DNA of 64,000 bases from Roridomyces roridus. Lineage: Eukaryota > Basidiomycota > Agaricomycetes > Agaricales > Mycenaceae. Shown here one piece after another: positions 11,695-20,964 of the stretch. A program made the position numbers and the translations under genes. Numbering within the stretch: the first letter of the stretch is position 1; each line of letters starts with the position of its first letter. The DNA lies in contig JARKIF010000137.1 of the NCBI GenBank assembly GCA_029378245.1, positions 1 to 64,000 of the forward strand. The letters run 5' to 3'. Under the pieces are notes generated by a model. The model searched no databases. It had not been told where the DNA came from and saw only the letters and a program-made list of their open reading frames with translations.

Positions 11695-11989
11695 GACGTT
11701 CGCGCGCGCATGGCAACGGCCCAGCACACCATGCGCTACTTCCACTCGCCACTCGTGCGCGTATTGCTGAAACCTCCCCTGGTAGTTGCGTGTCTTATTA
11801 CATGGTTAATGCATTTGCTTGTGCGCTTGTCGCATAATGATTTTGCTTAATTGTTTGCTGCTTGTTGCTTGTTGCTTGTTGCTTAACCTGCTTTGCCGCT
11901 TGTTGCCTCAGGCCTGCTTGTTGCGTATCGCTCGCCCACGCGCTCGACCACTTACCGTGTATTGCTTGTCCGGCGCATATTGCTCCCAC

Positions 11990-12145
11990 GCTGCTTATTG
12001 CTTACCCAAACGCCAAACGCTTATTGCTTACCCAAACACTTATTGCTTGTCCAACCGCTTATGGCTTGTCCAAACACTTATTGCTTATCCAACTGCTTAC
12101 TGCTTATCCAACTGCTTATTGCTTATCCAACTGCTTATTGCTTGC
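11990..12145 (+). repeat. 19-bp minisatellite array
   Basis: A tandem array of about eight units related to CTGCTTATTGCTTATCCAA. The last three units are nearly identical and the earlier ones more diverged. It is preceded at 11855-11890 by a shorter TTGCTTG run (period 7). It lies between the two hAT MITEs and is open in all three plus-strand frames because the repeat contains no stop; that openness should not be read as coding. Confidence 0.85.
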
Positions 12146-12282
12146 CCACTTCAAGTTGTTGCTCACAAATGCAATTGCACCGTTCATCAGCTATGTGTTG
12201 CCTACTGCTTACCGGTACCCTATAAAATTGACACTAAACACACTAACCACACTATTGATCCTCATACAGCAGTGCATTCAGA

Positions 12283-12677
12283 CAGTGATGGCCTAGGGGG
12301 GATAGGGCCCTACGTGATAGGGCCTATCCACGCCCTAAATAGGGCCCTACAGGTCATGACCTTCAGCGGTAGGCCCTACCTAGGCCCTATTGATACCATC
12401 AAAACCGGATCAAACGCCGCCGAAGCCTCTTCACCTCCTCCGATGGGGCTCTGGGCACACGGACGTGGTCTGCAAGGTCAGGGAGCCCATTCATGTCCAT
12501 GGAAAGCTGAAAGATTGAAGAATGCTGTGGAAATGAACCAACCAAGAACCAACCACTGGTGTTTGGTGGGTGTTCGGAGTATTTCCTTTTTTGGAAATAG
12601 GGCCCTATGCTGGAGGCCCTATTATAGGGCCCTATGGGTTGGCGGGGGTCGACATAGGGCCCCTATGGCCATCACTG
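12283..12677. mobile_element. Second hAT-type MITE, 395 bp, 8-bp TSD
   Basis: The ends are CAGTGATGGCC at the left and its exact reverse complement GGCCATCACTG at the right. They are bounded by an identical 8-base duplication CATTCAGA at 12275-12282 and 12678-12685. Many TAGGGCCCTA palindromic words crowd both subterminal regions and are rare in the middle. This is again the hAT pattern (8-bp TSD, CAGTG-like ends), but the family differs in sequence from the element at 11319-11694. No coding frame is supported inside. Confidence 0.93.
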
Positions 12678-12956
12678 CATTCAGATCATCTCCCCTCAAA
12701 TCGTCATCCTCCTACTGTTTTGGGGTTCCCGCCTGAGAGCTGGTCTGCGTCGTCCTCCTCCTAACGTGTTTGGGAATCCCAGCTCTCCGCGGGTTTTTGT
12801 TCTAGGCCATAGTTTCAGGACGGGGACGGAAAGCCCGAGCCAGCTCGACTTTCACCCAAACCTGCTGCTAGCTACAAGCGTACGCGCGCTGAGATGCCCT
12901 TCGGGGCTTTTTATGTTCTATTCGCCGAGTGACGGGAACGACTTACAAAAATGCTC

Positions 12957-13128
12957 AACTTTGAAGGAACTTTTGAACGAGCTGTAACGGACGCTTTGAA
13001 TTTCTTCCCTCAAATGGTGAGCCTACTGGGAAAAAACCATGCTTGACTTCATATGGACCCACGCTGGAATCGAACGAGCGTCCCTGATCAATCGGATTGT
13101 CTCAACCATTGGAGCGCATCATAGTTCG
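12957..13128 (+). repeat. Dispersed repeat, copy 2 (partner at 1415-1596)
   Basis: Same repeat as at 1415-1596. A further B-box-like motif lies just beyond it at about 13189 (CCCGAATCGAACGG), matching a degraded form near 866-880. The two motifs may be parts of one longer repeat unit. Confidence 0.65.
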
Positions 13129-13397
13129 ACACTGAGCCACCAAAAAAAGTTGATAGCGGACATCGATTCCGACTGTATAACTTGTGCCCGAATCGAACGG
13201 TTTCTCGGTTTGTCTAGACCGCACAATTCGACGGCTTTCACCATGATGTCTGCACCCTTGGTAGCAGCCGCCCTTTGAATAGAAATAAGCTGACTACCGA
13301 GAGAAAGCAGGCCACGTGTGAGGTTCAAATACACGTGCTCTTGGTTCAAATTTAGGATTTTGCTTGTTCAGCCCTCGGCTGTATTACAACTCGACGG

Positions 13398-13405
13398 TAT
13401 ATAAG
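13398..13405 (+). promoter_or_regulatory. TATA box of the methyltransferase gene
   Basis: TATATAAG sits 73 bases upstream of the ATG at 13471. Confidence 0.6.
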
Positions 13406-13470
13406 GCCGTCGTTGAGCTCCAGCAAAGTATCACCTCGCTCTTCTCCGCAAGGCTCCAACTCAAGTAACA

Positions 13471-14342
13471 ATGTCGAACCTAAGCCCAGCGATGGTCAAA
13501 CTCCGCGGAATCATCACGGATGATATGAATACCTGGGACCAGGCTTGGTACGTTCCTTCCATCTTCATGTCCACTCTGAATCGCTGATACTCGGCGAAGG
13601 GAGCAAAACGTCACCCCCTGGGAAACAGGCAAATCGCAACCCCCGTTGCTCGAGGTCCTCCGATCTGGTGAGGTTCCGTTCCCGCGGAGCGGGAGGGCCT
13701 TCGTTCCCGGATGCGGTTCTGTAAGTGGGAATCAGAATCGTGCAGGTTAAGACATTAATGGAACACAGGGACACGACGCCATTTCCATCTCGGCTGAGCT
13801 CGGGGTGGAAACACTGGCGGGGGACATCTCGGCCGTGGCTGTCAAAGAGGCGAACAAGTCCGTCGTATCCCGTCCGAGATGTGATTACTCACCCATTTCA
13901 TAGGTTGATCGTTCCAGAGGGATTGAAAGTCCGCTTTGAAGTGCAAGATTTCTTTGCGTTCGAGGATAGCCAGAAGTTTGATCTCATATACGACTATACG
14001 TTCGTCTTCCCCTCTTCTTTCATCCCGCACAAGTGATTTACCTGGTCAAACAATATTAGCTTCTTCGTCGCAATCCCCCCGTCCATGCGCATGGACTGGG
14101 GCAAGCAAATCAACGCCCTCATCAAACCTGGCGGGTACCTCATCACCTTGGTATTCCCGCTCGACCCCGAGTCCGACGCAGGCCCGCCGTTCTTCGTGCG
14201 CCCTGAGCATTATCTCGCGCCACTCGGGGAGGGTTGGGAGAAGGTCGTGGACAGGATCCCGACCGTCTCTAGCCCGACTCATGTTGACAGGGAGCGTATC
14301 ATTGTGTGGCGGAAGTTAGAACCTGGAGTACTCAAGACTTGA
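13471..14342 (+). CDS. Thiol/thiopurine-type S-methyltransferase (TPMT family)
   Basis: Five exons: 13471-13547, 13600-13720, 13769-13857, 13904-13999 and 14060-14342. They join in phase to 221 residues. The N-terminal WDQAWEQNVTPWETGKSQPPL and the SAM-binding loop VPGCGSGHDA (motif I) are characteristic of the TPMT-like family. Next come an acidic motif (LAGDIS) and a late PGGYLITLVFPL segment. Fungal members transfer a methyl group from SAM to thiols, halides or related small nucleophiles; the substrate here is not known. All four introns are 46-60 nt GT-AG. The gene stands alone, with a TATA box at 13398. Confidence 0.9.
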
Positions 14343-14442
14343 AGTCGAATAGAAATTGAATATTTACCACGCGGACCACTGATCTTTGGATGATTGCGGT
14401 TCTGCTGCTGTGGATCAAATAAAAAATGTGCCCTCTGTGATC

Positions 14443-14520
14443 GCCAAATGGGAGGCACACGAATCGAACGCAGTGCTCAACCGACCAGGCCACGGTCTAA
14501 AGTCTTTCCCGAGGCCGCAA
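14443..14520 (-). repeat. tRNA-like SINE fragment (A-box plus B-box)
   Basis: On the minus strand the order is AAAGACTTTAGACC, an A-box-like TGGCCTGGTCGG, TTGAGCAC, then a B-box-like GTTCGATTC. The anticodon arm is absent, so this is not a tRNA gene. A related copy lies at 16120-16200 on the same strand with AAAGACTTGAGG, GGTTAGTGGAGCAC and GTTCGATTC. That shared order suggests a SINE family with an internal pol III promoter. Confidence 0.6.
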
Positions 14521-14747
14521 GCGGCGTGCTATACTGTTGTTATGTGAAGTAAAGGAAAGGAGTTAGAATAAGGAAGAAAGATATGACCGACTCACATCTC
14601 CCCCCGTCCAGAGCATCAACAGTTTGTGGGCTCGGGAGGGCGCTTGGGCTCTTGGCCAAGTTGATCGCCGCTGCTCGGCCCAACACCGACCCCATTTGAG
14701 GTAAGAAGATAATATTTTTGGTCGACCCCATGTGAGTAACATACCCA

Positions 14748-15929
14748 TCAATATGATTCGTCCTCATCCTCGTCTCGCGACTCGTCCCAGCTCTCATCCT
14801 CATCGGACGACATCGATTCGACAGAGAGTTTTGCACGCGGGAATGCCGCCGCATACACGTCCTCCGAAACCTGCGCATCGACAATCTCGATTTCAGCAGG
14901 ATCGCCATCCTGCCACAAAGCAGATAGCGTCGCGACCGGCTCCTGGCCGAGAAAATACTCGGAAACATGGATGCTCTCGAGCGCTGGAAGACTCAGTGCC
15001 TTGAAGAACAGGTACAAGTTTTCCACGTTTTCCACCTGGTCCAAGCCATAACCGTCCCATACCATGGTCAAGGAACGCAGGGAGGGTAAGGGTATGGTGG
15101 TTGGAATCGTCGAGGGGTCAAAGTCCGCATAGCCAACGATTGTGAATCGGCAGCATTCGAGCGCGACGGTGTGACGAAGAATCTCGATTGCCTCGTTGAC
15201 ATATAGGTCTGCACCGGCAATGGTGGTGATTTGAGCCCAGGGAAGCGCGATCCAAAGGGGATTGAAGAATCTAGAGAGGTTGACCTCTCTGAGATTCGGG
15301 GCCTCCATGCAGATTGTTGTCGGCGGCGCGGGAGGGCGTGGATAGGGTGGTAGGAGCTGGGTTGGCCCCAGTGTCAAACTGCGCAGTAGGGGCATCGCTA
15401 CGGTCATTTGCTCCAAATGATTGAACGGGAGACAGAGCTCCATCTCGCGCCAACGGGAAGCGTGGCGTAGGATGGTTTGCATTGATTCGGCGTCCACAAG
15501 AGTGATTCCTGTGAACAGGAGAAACGCGAGCTCGATGGACAGCGGGTAATTGCCCGATCGCTGTAGCCACGAATCGAGCGCAAGACATTGGGAGGCGGAG
15601 CTGCCTCGATCATCAAGTGTCAGCTTCATGGTACTCCACAGCTCAGGCGTCGCCAGCGCCACGTAGCGCCACTGGCGGCAGACTTGGAGCAGGAGAGATG
15701 GCGATTCCGGCCCGAAAAGGAGTGGACGCTCGGGATGACCGGGTAGGAATTTGGTGAATATATACGTCGTGATTTCGACTGGCAGCGTCAGCACGGGGTA
15801 CTTGCAGCTGTTGAGCACGTCTTCGCACTTTTCGCGTTCAGCGAAGCGCGTGTCGATCGAACGTTGGAGGTCCGCTATTTCGAAATCCAACTGCGCGATA
15901 CGACTTCGAGCGGCGGCAGCTGTGGACAT
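14748..15929 (-). CDS. F-box-like protein with acidic tail
   Basis: Single exon, 393 residues. The ATG at 15929 (MSTAAAARSRIAQLDFEI) is chosen because it begins the N-terminal coiled coil that precedes the F-box in this family; the open frame continues upstream without similarity. The F-box-like segment is at about residues 45-95 (YPVLTLPVEITTYIFTKFL, then LLQVCRQWRYVALATPELW). Leucine-rich stretches follow, and the C-terminus is strongly acidic (DEDESWDESRDEDEDESY). It is probably an SCF substrate adaptor, inferred from the family. It is only distantly related to the F-box gene at 2070-3572. Confidence 0.82.
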   Translation of the reverse strand: MSTAAAARSRIAQLDFEIADLQRSIDTRFAEREKCEDVLNSCKYPVLTLPVEITTYIFTKFLPGHPERPLLFGPESPSLLLQVCRQWRYVALATPELWSTMKLTLDDRGSSASQCLALDSWLQRSGNYPLSIELAFLLFTGITLVDAESMQTILRHASRWREMELCLPFNHLEQMTVAMPLLRSLTLGPTQLLPPYPRPPAPPTTICMEAPNLREVNLSRFFNPLWIALPWAQITTIAGADLYVNEAIEILRHTVALECCRFTIVGYADFDPSTIPTTIPLPSLRSLTMVWDGYGLDQVENVENLYLFFKALSLPALESIHVSEYFLGQEPVATLSALWQDGDPAEIEIVDAQVSEDVYAAAFPRAKLSVESMSSDEDESWDESRDEDEDESY

Positions 15930-16119
15930 CTGAGCGGTATTAGCTTGTCGGGATCTCGAAGAAAGGAAAGATGTACCACGATCCGAAAAGTGATGGTGGT
16001 GGTATGGGAAAGAGAGGCGTGTTGTTTGTTGAAGTTTGCGGTTTGTCGGGTTTGGTTCCGTTCGGACTGGCTGCCTTTCTTTACATAACGACACCCAAGG
16101 TTCAGAGCTGTGAACCTCC

Positions 16120-16200
16120 GACATGGTGGCAAACACGATTCTCACACGAATCGAACGAAGTGCTCCACTAACCTCAAGTCTTTGTGGCACTGCTCTACCC
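16120..16200 (-). repeat. tRNA-like SINE fragment
   Basis: Second copy of the element described at 14443-14520, sharing the AAAGACTT word, the G(A/T)GGAGCAC or TTGAGCAC block and GTTCGATTCGTGTG in the same order. It lies between the F-box gene and the oxygenase pseudogene. Confidence 0.55.
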
Positions 16201-16274
16201 TGGAAACTTGAAGCCGCAGCTCGCCTTGGTGTACTTCCTCCGGCCATGAACCACCTCCAATCTCTCCGCCAACC

Positions 16275-16830
16275 TCGAACGAATCGACTTCGCCGCACAC
16301 GGACTTCCCGATTCAGTCACAACAGCTACGCCTTGTTCCTCCCCAGCTCTGAGCTCTCCGCAATCCTGGCAGAAGCCAAATCTTCCTCCCCTCGTATCGC
16401 GCGAAAATCAACGTAGGAGCATACACCATCACGAATACCTCGTATCGCAATGGCCAGTGCAGCTTCTACGACTCGATGGATCTCTCGCGACGCATCTTCG
16501 ACAGAGTGCGCAGATTGAGAGGACGTGTAGGTGCGGGGCGGCGGGAAGAACGTAGAAAGGTGAGGTATGCTGCGCCTTAATGAGCGGCTGTGATTTTTGC
16601 GATATCCGGTCGAAGGGGAGTTCACAAAGCATGTCGATGGGAGACCGGTGAGTGAACGCGTGGTCGATGACATGCATTGGTTAGTCGCACACCGGCCATC
16701 GCACATTTTATTTGCCGTCCAGTTCGGACGGATCGGCGGAAACTTGAAGCGTCTGCCTGCGACGGGTGGTGCCACTCGCTTCCTTGGAAGAAACAGCCGA
16801 TGTGTGGAAGCTATGAGAGGCTCAGAGATG
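16275..16830 (+). pseudogene. Degraded 2OG-Fe(II) oxygenase copy
   Basis: Fragments in shifting frames match the intact gene at 20060-20964 in order: RIDFAAHGLPDS, SYALFLPSSELSAILAEAKSSS, ITNTSYRNGQCSFYDSMDLS, RIFDRVRRLRG, FLRYPVEGEFTKHVDG (HxD kept), FYLPSSSDGS, ATGGATRFLG. Several frameshifts and gaps separate them. It is on the opposite strand to the other two copies. Confidence 0.8.
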
Positions 16831-16863
16831 GGAGGCTTTCATTCCTACAAATACAGACGAGCT

Positions 16864-17531
16864 TTACAACTTGCCCTCCTTGACCATCTGCCTCACCACG
16901 GCGATGCTTCCTTCAACACTTTTACCAACAGTAGCATTCAGCTCTTTGATGCTGGGTTTCGGTTTGTCGGCGGGGACAGCGGGGACTAGATGACCGAGAT
17001 GAGATACAACGCAGACCAGTGCGCACGAGAAGTACTCACTCCCGTTGGCGAAGCCGTACGTCAACAGTATCTCATCGTCGGGTCCGTAAGAAATGACGTT
17101 CGTAACACGGGTGCCCGTGTTCATTTCAAAGTAGACCTAACCAAGGTTGAGCTGAAACAGATGGGCAGGGAGGGTTCTAACGATAGTGGATTCATGGGCT
17201 TCAATCTCCTCGGTTACGACGTTGGGCGAATTTGCAAAGGTCACCTCGCGCACGAGCTGTGAGGCGACGCGATGAGTTACTATTGCCGCTCAATCCGCGA
17301 CACGACGCACCTTGTTCCCATTGTCGACGGTCACCTTGCACGACGTGATGATAGGCACGAAAGCCTGTGGCGGGGTGTGCCTGAGGGGTGTAAGTAGCGT
17401 GCTGAGAAACGGTGACGCACGGAGGGCTTGCGCGCTTTAATTTCAAGAGCTTTCCAAAGTTGTTCCTCGGTGATGACGGGCTCGACGCCGGGAGGGTTGA
17501 CGGGGCGAGTTACAGCGAAGGAGTGGGGCAT
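16864..17531 (-). CDS. DUF1857/AtaL-like protein, tandem copy 1
   Basis: Five exons: 17531-17421, 17364-17311, 17256-17182, 17136-17040 and 16985-16864, giving 152 residues in consistent phase. Key segments are SFAVTRPVNPPGVEPVITEEQLW, FVPIITSCKVTVDNGNK, HESTIVYFEMNTGTRVTNV, ILLTYGFANG and VPADKPKPSIKELNATVGKS, the order expected for the DUF1857 (AtaL-like) family of small START/SRPBCC-fold proteins. Some members sit in secondary-metabolite clusters, but no such cluster is visible here. The third intron is short (45 nt). The ATG at 17531 is supported by the matching start of the neighbour. Biochemical role unknown. Confidence 0.88.
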
Positions 17532-17820
17532 CTTGTCGCTCAAAGTGGTGGTCGCAGTGACAGTCAAGTAGTGGTGGTGATCGGGAAGATCGCCTCGAGC
17601 TCAAGCGCTCAAGTTTTGATTGATTTGCAATCAGTGGCCGTTTTGCCGTTTACCCCGTTTGCCCCAGTTTGCCACTCCCTTCTTGTCTTCCATTCACATC
17701 TTCGGGCTTCGACGGTCGGGAGCCCGCAAGCTACGTGTGCACGTTTCGCAGCGCCGATCATGAATTCCTCGACGCGCGACCAGGGCTGATAGTACCATTT
17801 CATTCACTTTGGGGAGTCAT

Positions 17821-18440
17821 CTACAACTTTCCATCGACGGTCATCTGTCTAATGATCTCGATGCTCTTCTCCAACGACTTTCCGATGGTCGCATTCAGCA
17901 CTTCACTGCTCGGTTTGGGCTTGTCGTTCGGCACTCCGGGGACTATCATCAATCCGAATGAGACACACGCTCGGAGTCGGGGAAGAAGACTTACGCCCAT
18001 TTGCAAAGCAATAGGTCAAGAATATCTCTCCCCCTGCGCCATGGGACACGACATTTGTCATGCGCGTGCCGTTGCTGAGCTCAAAGTACACCTATCCGTG
18101 GCCGTCGTGTCAACAGCGGATTCAATTGAAAGGGCACCCGCAGGACCTACGACGCTGTTTGGGTGCAATTCAGCCGTCTCCGTCAGAGTAACGGGTCCAA
18201 CGGTGATCTCGTGGACGATCTAGCACCAGCGGCGTTCAGCTGGCCGTCATTCAAGGAGCCAAGCCCAGTACGTACCTTGTTCCCATCCTCGGAAATGGTC
18301 TTGCACGCAGAGATCATAGGCACGAACACGTCGGGACTGTGCGCCTTGAACTCGAGCCCCTTCCACACCTGCTCCTCGGTAAGGACAGGCTCAACGCCGG
18401 GCGGGTTGACGGGGCGGGTGATTGCGAATGAGTGAGCCAT
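17821..18440 (-). CDS. DUF1857/AtaL-like protein, tandem copy 2
   Basis: Four exons: 18440-18276, 18219-18151, 18091-17995 and 17942-17821, giving 150 residues. It is about 290 bp upstream of copy 1 on the same strand and clearly paralogous (SFAITRPVNPPGVEPVLTEEQVW, NGTRMTNVVSHGAGGEIFLTYCFANG, VPNDKPKPSSEVLNATIGKS). The intron that splits KPS|AFVPI in copy 1 is absent here; the remaining introns are at equivalent places. The middle region is the most diverged, so the two may have different ligands. Confidence 0.88.
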
Positions 18441-18823
18441 TGGTCTGCTTTGTCTGTTTTTTGGATTGGATTGCAAGAGAAGCTGGCCTTTTGAAGCTCC
18501 TCAATCTCGGCGCCGGCATCATGACGCGGACGGCTGAAGTGTACCTGCCGCAGGGCGGGAGGTCCCGCGAATGAGTAATACGCTGGGCAGGGCAAGACTT
18601 TACCAACCATCGTCGTACGTGGCGTAACGTGCGCTCCGCCGCCGTGACGCGTCGGCGCGGCAAGATAAGAAACGTACCTTTCTCGCTGATAAATGCAACT
18701 GCTGATCAAGCAACTTCAATTCGCAGTTCCTCTGTCCGACGACACTGGGCGGCCAATGCTTAGAATTCATGCTGACTCTATTTCGTATAGCACGTAAACG
18801 AAACCTTCACACCGTCCACGCCC

Positions 18824-19821
18824 TCACCACCCCGGGCAAACCACCCCCTTTTTCTCCATCTCCGCCCTCCTATTTCCACTCCGGTTCGACATCTGCCTCC
18901 TCAGACCATCAAACTTGCGCACAGGTCTAACCTCCGGCGCCGGGCCCTTGACAAGGGGCAGACTCCTCGGCAGGTCCGGCACAACGAGCGGGATACCGGT
19001 TACACTGACGAGCGTCGTTGTATCGACTGGGTACGGTTTCATTGCGCCAATGCCTTTCTGTCGGGGTGCGAATAACGTGGTGAGGGCTCGCGTGAGACGA
19101 GGGGTGTGTTTGGGCAACGTAGGCGGGTTGCGTTCTACAATTTGTTTTAGGGTTCAACGGAAGAAGTGGGGTGTGGGGTTGCTTGCCTTCCTCCTCGGTC
19201 AAAATGATCTCTCGTTCACTCAACACGCCGCTATGGTTGGACTTTGATGTCGGGGCCGTGAATAAAAGGGTCATATATGCAACACCCTGTTCCAAAGTGA
19301 GCTTTCACCGGAAGGCGACATACGATTGGACTTGCCGCAGCCACTGCCAGAGGATCCAGAGTCGTCCTCTTCTTCACATGCAAGGTGGTCATCGAGGAAG
19401 ACCGGCGTCGTACTGCCGTGGACATCGTCGTCCAGTCCGACGAATCCGAGCCGACAGAATCTATTGATATGCGCTGCATGGGACTCAACCCGGTCGTGCT
19501 GGCGCGCTTCATTCCTGGCAGCGTCAAAGGCGAGAAGGCCTGGCATCTGAGCATCTGTTCCGACGGCGCGGTGTAATCCGGGATTCTGAATTCGGGGATC
19601 GACTCGACGGAAGACGAGCGGGGCAGCGAGACTGGGAAGATGGAGGCGCTGGATGCTCGATGGTTAAGGTAGCCCGGTAGGTATTTCCACGGGTTATCGG
19701 GCTCGATGGACTCGGCTGGCCATTCGGGCAAGGAGAGCGCCTTGCGCATGGGTGAGGGTCTGCACTGCGGAGCTTGGGGAGCTCGGATGGTTGCGCAAGT
19801 GGTGGTCGAAGAGAAAGACAT
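18824..19821 (-). CDS. Unknown Ser-rich protein with a GC-AG intron
   Basis: Three exons: 19821-19286, 19230-19187 and 19134-18824, 296 residues. Intron 1 is an ordinary 55 nt GT-AG intron. Intron 2 (19135-19186, 52 nt) starts with GCAAGC and ends TTGTAG, a GC-AG intron; with it the frame joins EREIILTEEE to RNPPTLPKHTP without a stop. The protein is rich in Ser, Pro and Arg, with repeated basic-Ser patterns (VRRRSSSMTT) that could be phosphorylation sites. No domain is recognised and function is unknown. Confidence 0.65.
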
Positions 19822-20059
19822 TGTTAGGGGCTATTTCGTTGACTCGGACTTTTTATACAGGGTGAACAGCCACGAAAACAGGGGCCGCGACGGATCAATC
19901 TCACTTTTTGCTCCCGCGGAACTGAGTCTCATTCGCTCAAGACTCGTCTCCCATTTTCCTAGTAGATGGACGGTTAATCGGAGTGCACAAGAATTTCATA
20001 GATTCGGTGTGGGGCTTATGATATACGATCGTCTTGACTCTTTTCTTTTACAGCGTCCT

Positions 20060-20964
20060 TTACTCCTCCACCACAACAGGATCGCCAATTTTCTCATAAA
20101 ATATATCACATCGCACGGTACACTTCACCCCCTTGGTAACCTGTCCGCGGCGCATGAGCCTCTGAAATATTCTCGCCAGAAACAGTATGCTTACCTCCTC
20201 GCCGGTATGCAGCAATTTCGCATGTTGGAATACCAGGACCCTCCCTGGAATAGCTTTCACATCTGCGTGAATGCCCGTGTCGCCGAGGAAGCGTGTCGTG
20301 CCGCCTGTAGCAGAGAGAAAGCTGTCGTCCGAGCCACTCGAATCAGACGGCAAATAAAACTGAACCGTGTAGAATGTCTTCTGGCCCGTCGATCTAGAGA
20401 AAATTTGCTTCAGGCAAGGCAAGTTGAAGAATATAGCAAGCTCACGCGTCCTTGGAGCACGTATCAATATGCTTCTTGAAAAATCCACCCTTGGGATAGC
20501 GCAAGAACCTCAACCGCTCATTCATACGCACCATCCGCCACTTCTGGACCGCCTTCTGGTCCTCGAAATACACCGCCTCCTCCACCTCTTCGATATCCCC
20601 CAGGTGAGGTCGAATCCTCTCAAAGATATGCTCAGAGAGGTCGACCGAGTCGTACATGATGCGTTGGCCCTTTCGATGAGAGGTATCCGTGACCGCGTAC
20701 GCGCTCCCAGCGTCGTTGTTCAACTGGGCAATTTGCCAGCCCGATGGTGAGGACGCTTCGCCCGCAGCGAGGATGGCGGAGAGTTCCTGTTTGGAGAAAA
20801 GGGAGTCCAAGACGGTGGCGTAGCAATTGGTGTATTCGGGTAACCCTGCAGCTGCAAAATCAATGCGGCCAGGCCCGACGTACTTGGGCTGAAACCGTAC
20901 ATCAGCAACCTTTGAGATGGTACGAAATCCGACGTACCCCATATCCAAAAATCTTAGCGAACAT
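20060..20964 (-). CDS. 2OG-Fe(II) oxygenase, prolyl-4-hydroxylase-like
   Basis: Four exons: 20964-20938, 20888-20446, 20393-20195 and 20140-20060, 249 residues. The first exon encodes only MFAKIFGYG; it is chosen because a well-formed 49 nt intron (GTACGT...TTTCAG) follows. Iron ligands are the HID motif in GGFFKKHIDT (HxD) and a distal His in FQHAKLLHTGEE; the Arg in KCTVRCDIFYE fits the 2-oxoglutarate-binding position. The fold and order match prolyl-4-hydroxylase alpha-like dioxygenases, which use O2 and 2-oxoglutarate. The substrate is unknown. Two broken copies occur in the window (9623-10160 and 16275-16830). Confidence 0.9.

Noticed and set aside
11819..12736. Long plus-strand open frame of 305 codons (and two overlapping frames)
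   Set aside because: It runs through the minisatellite and a MITE; openness in all three frames reflects stop-free repeats, not coding.
14443..14520. A tRNA gene
   Set aside because: A- and B-box-like words are present, but the anticodon arm and a paired acceptor stem are missing.
14748..16298. Full 516-codon frame for the second F-box protein
   Set aside because: The first 123 codons have no family similarity; the coiled coil begins at the ATG at 15929.
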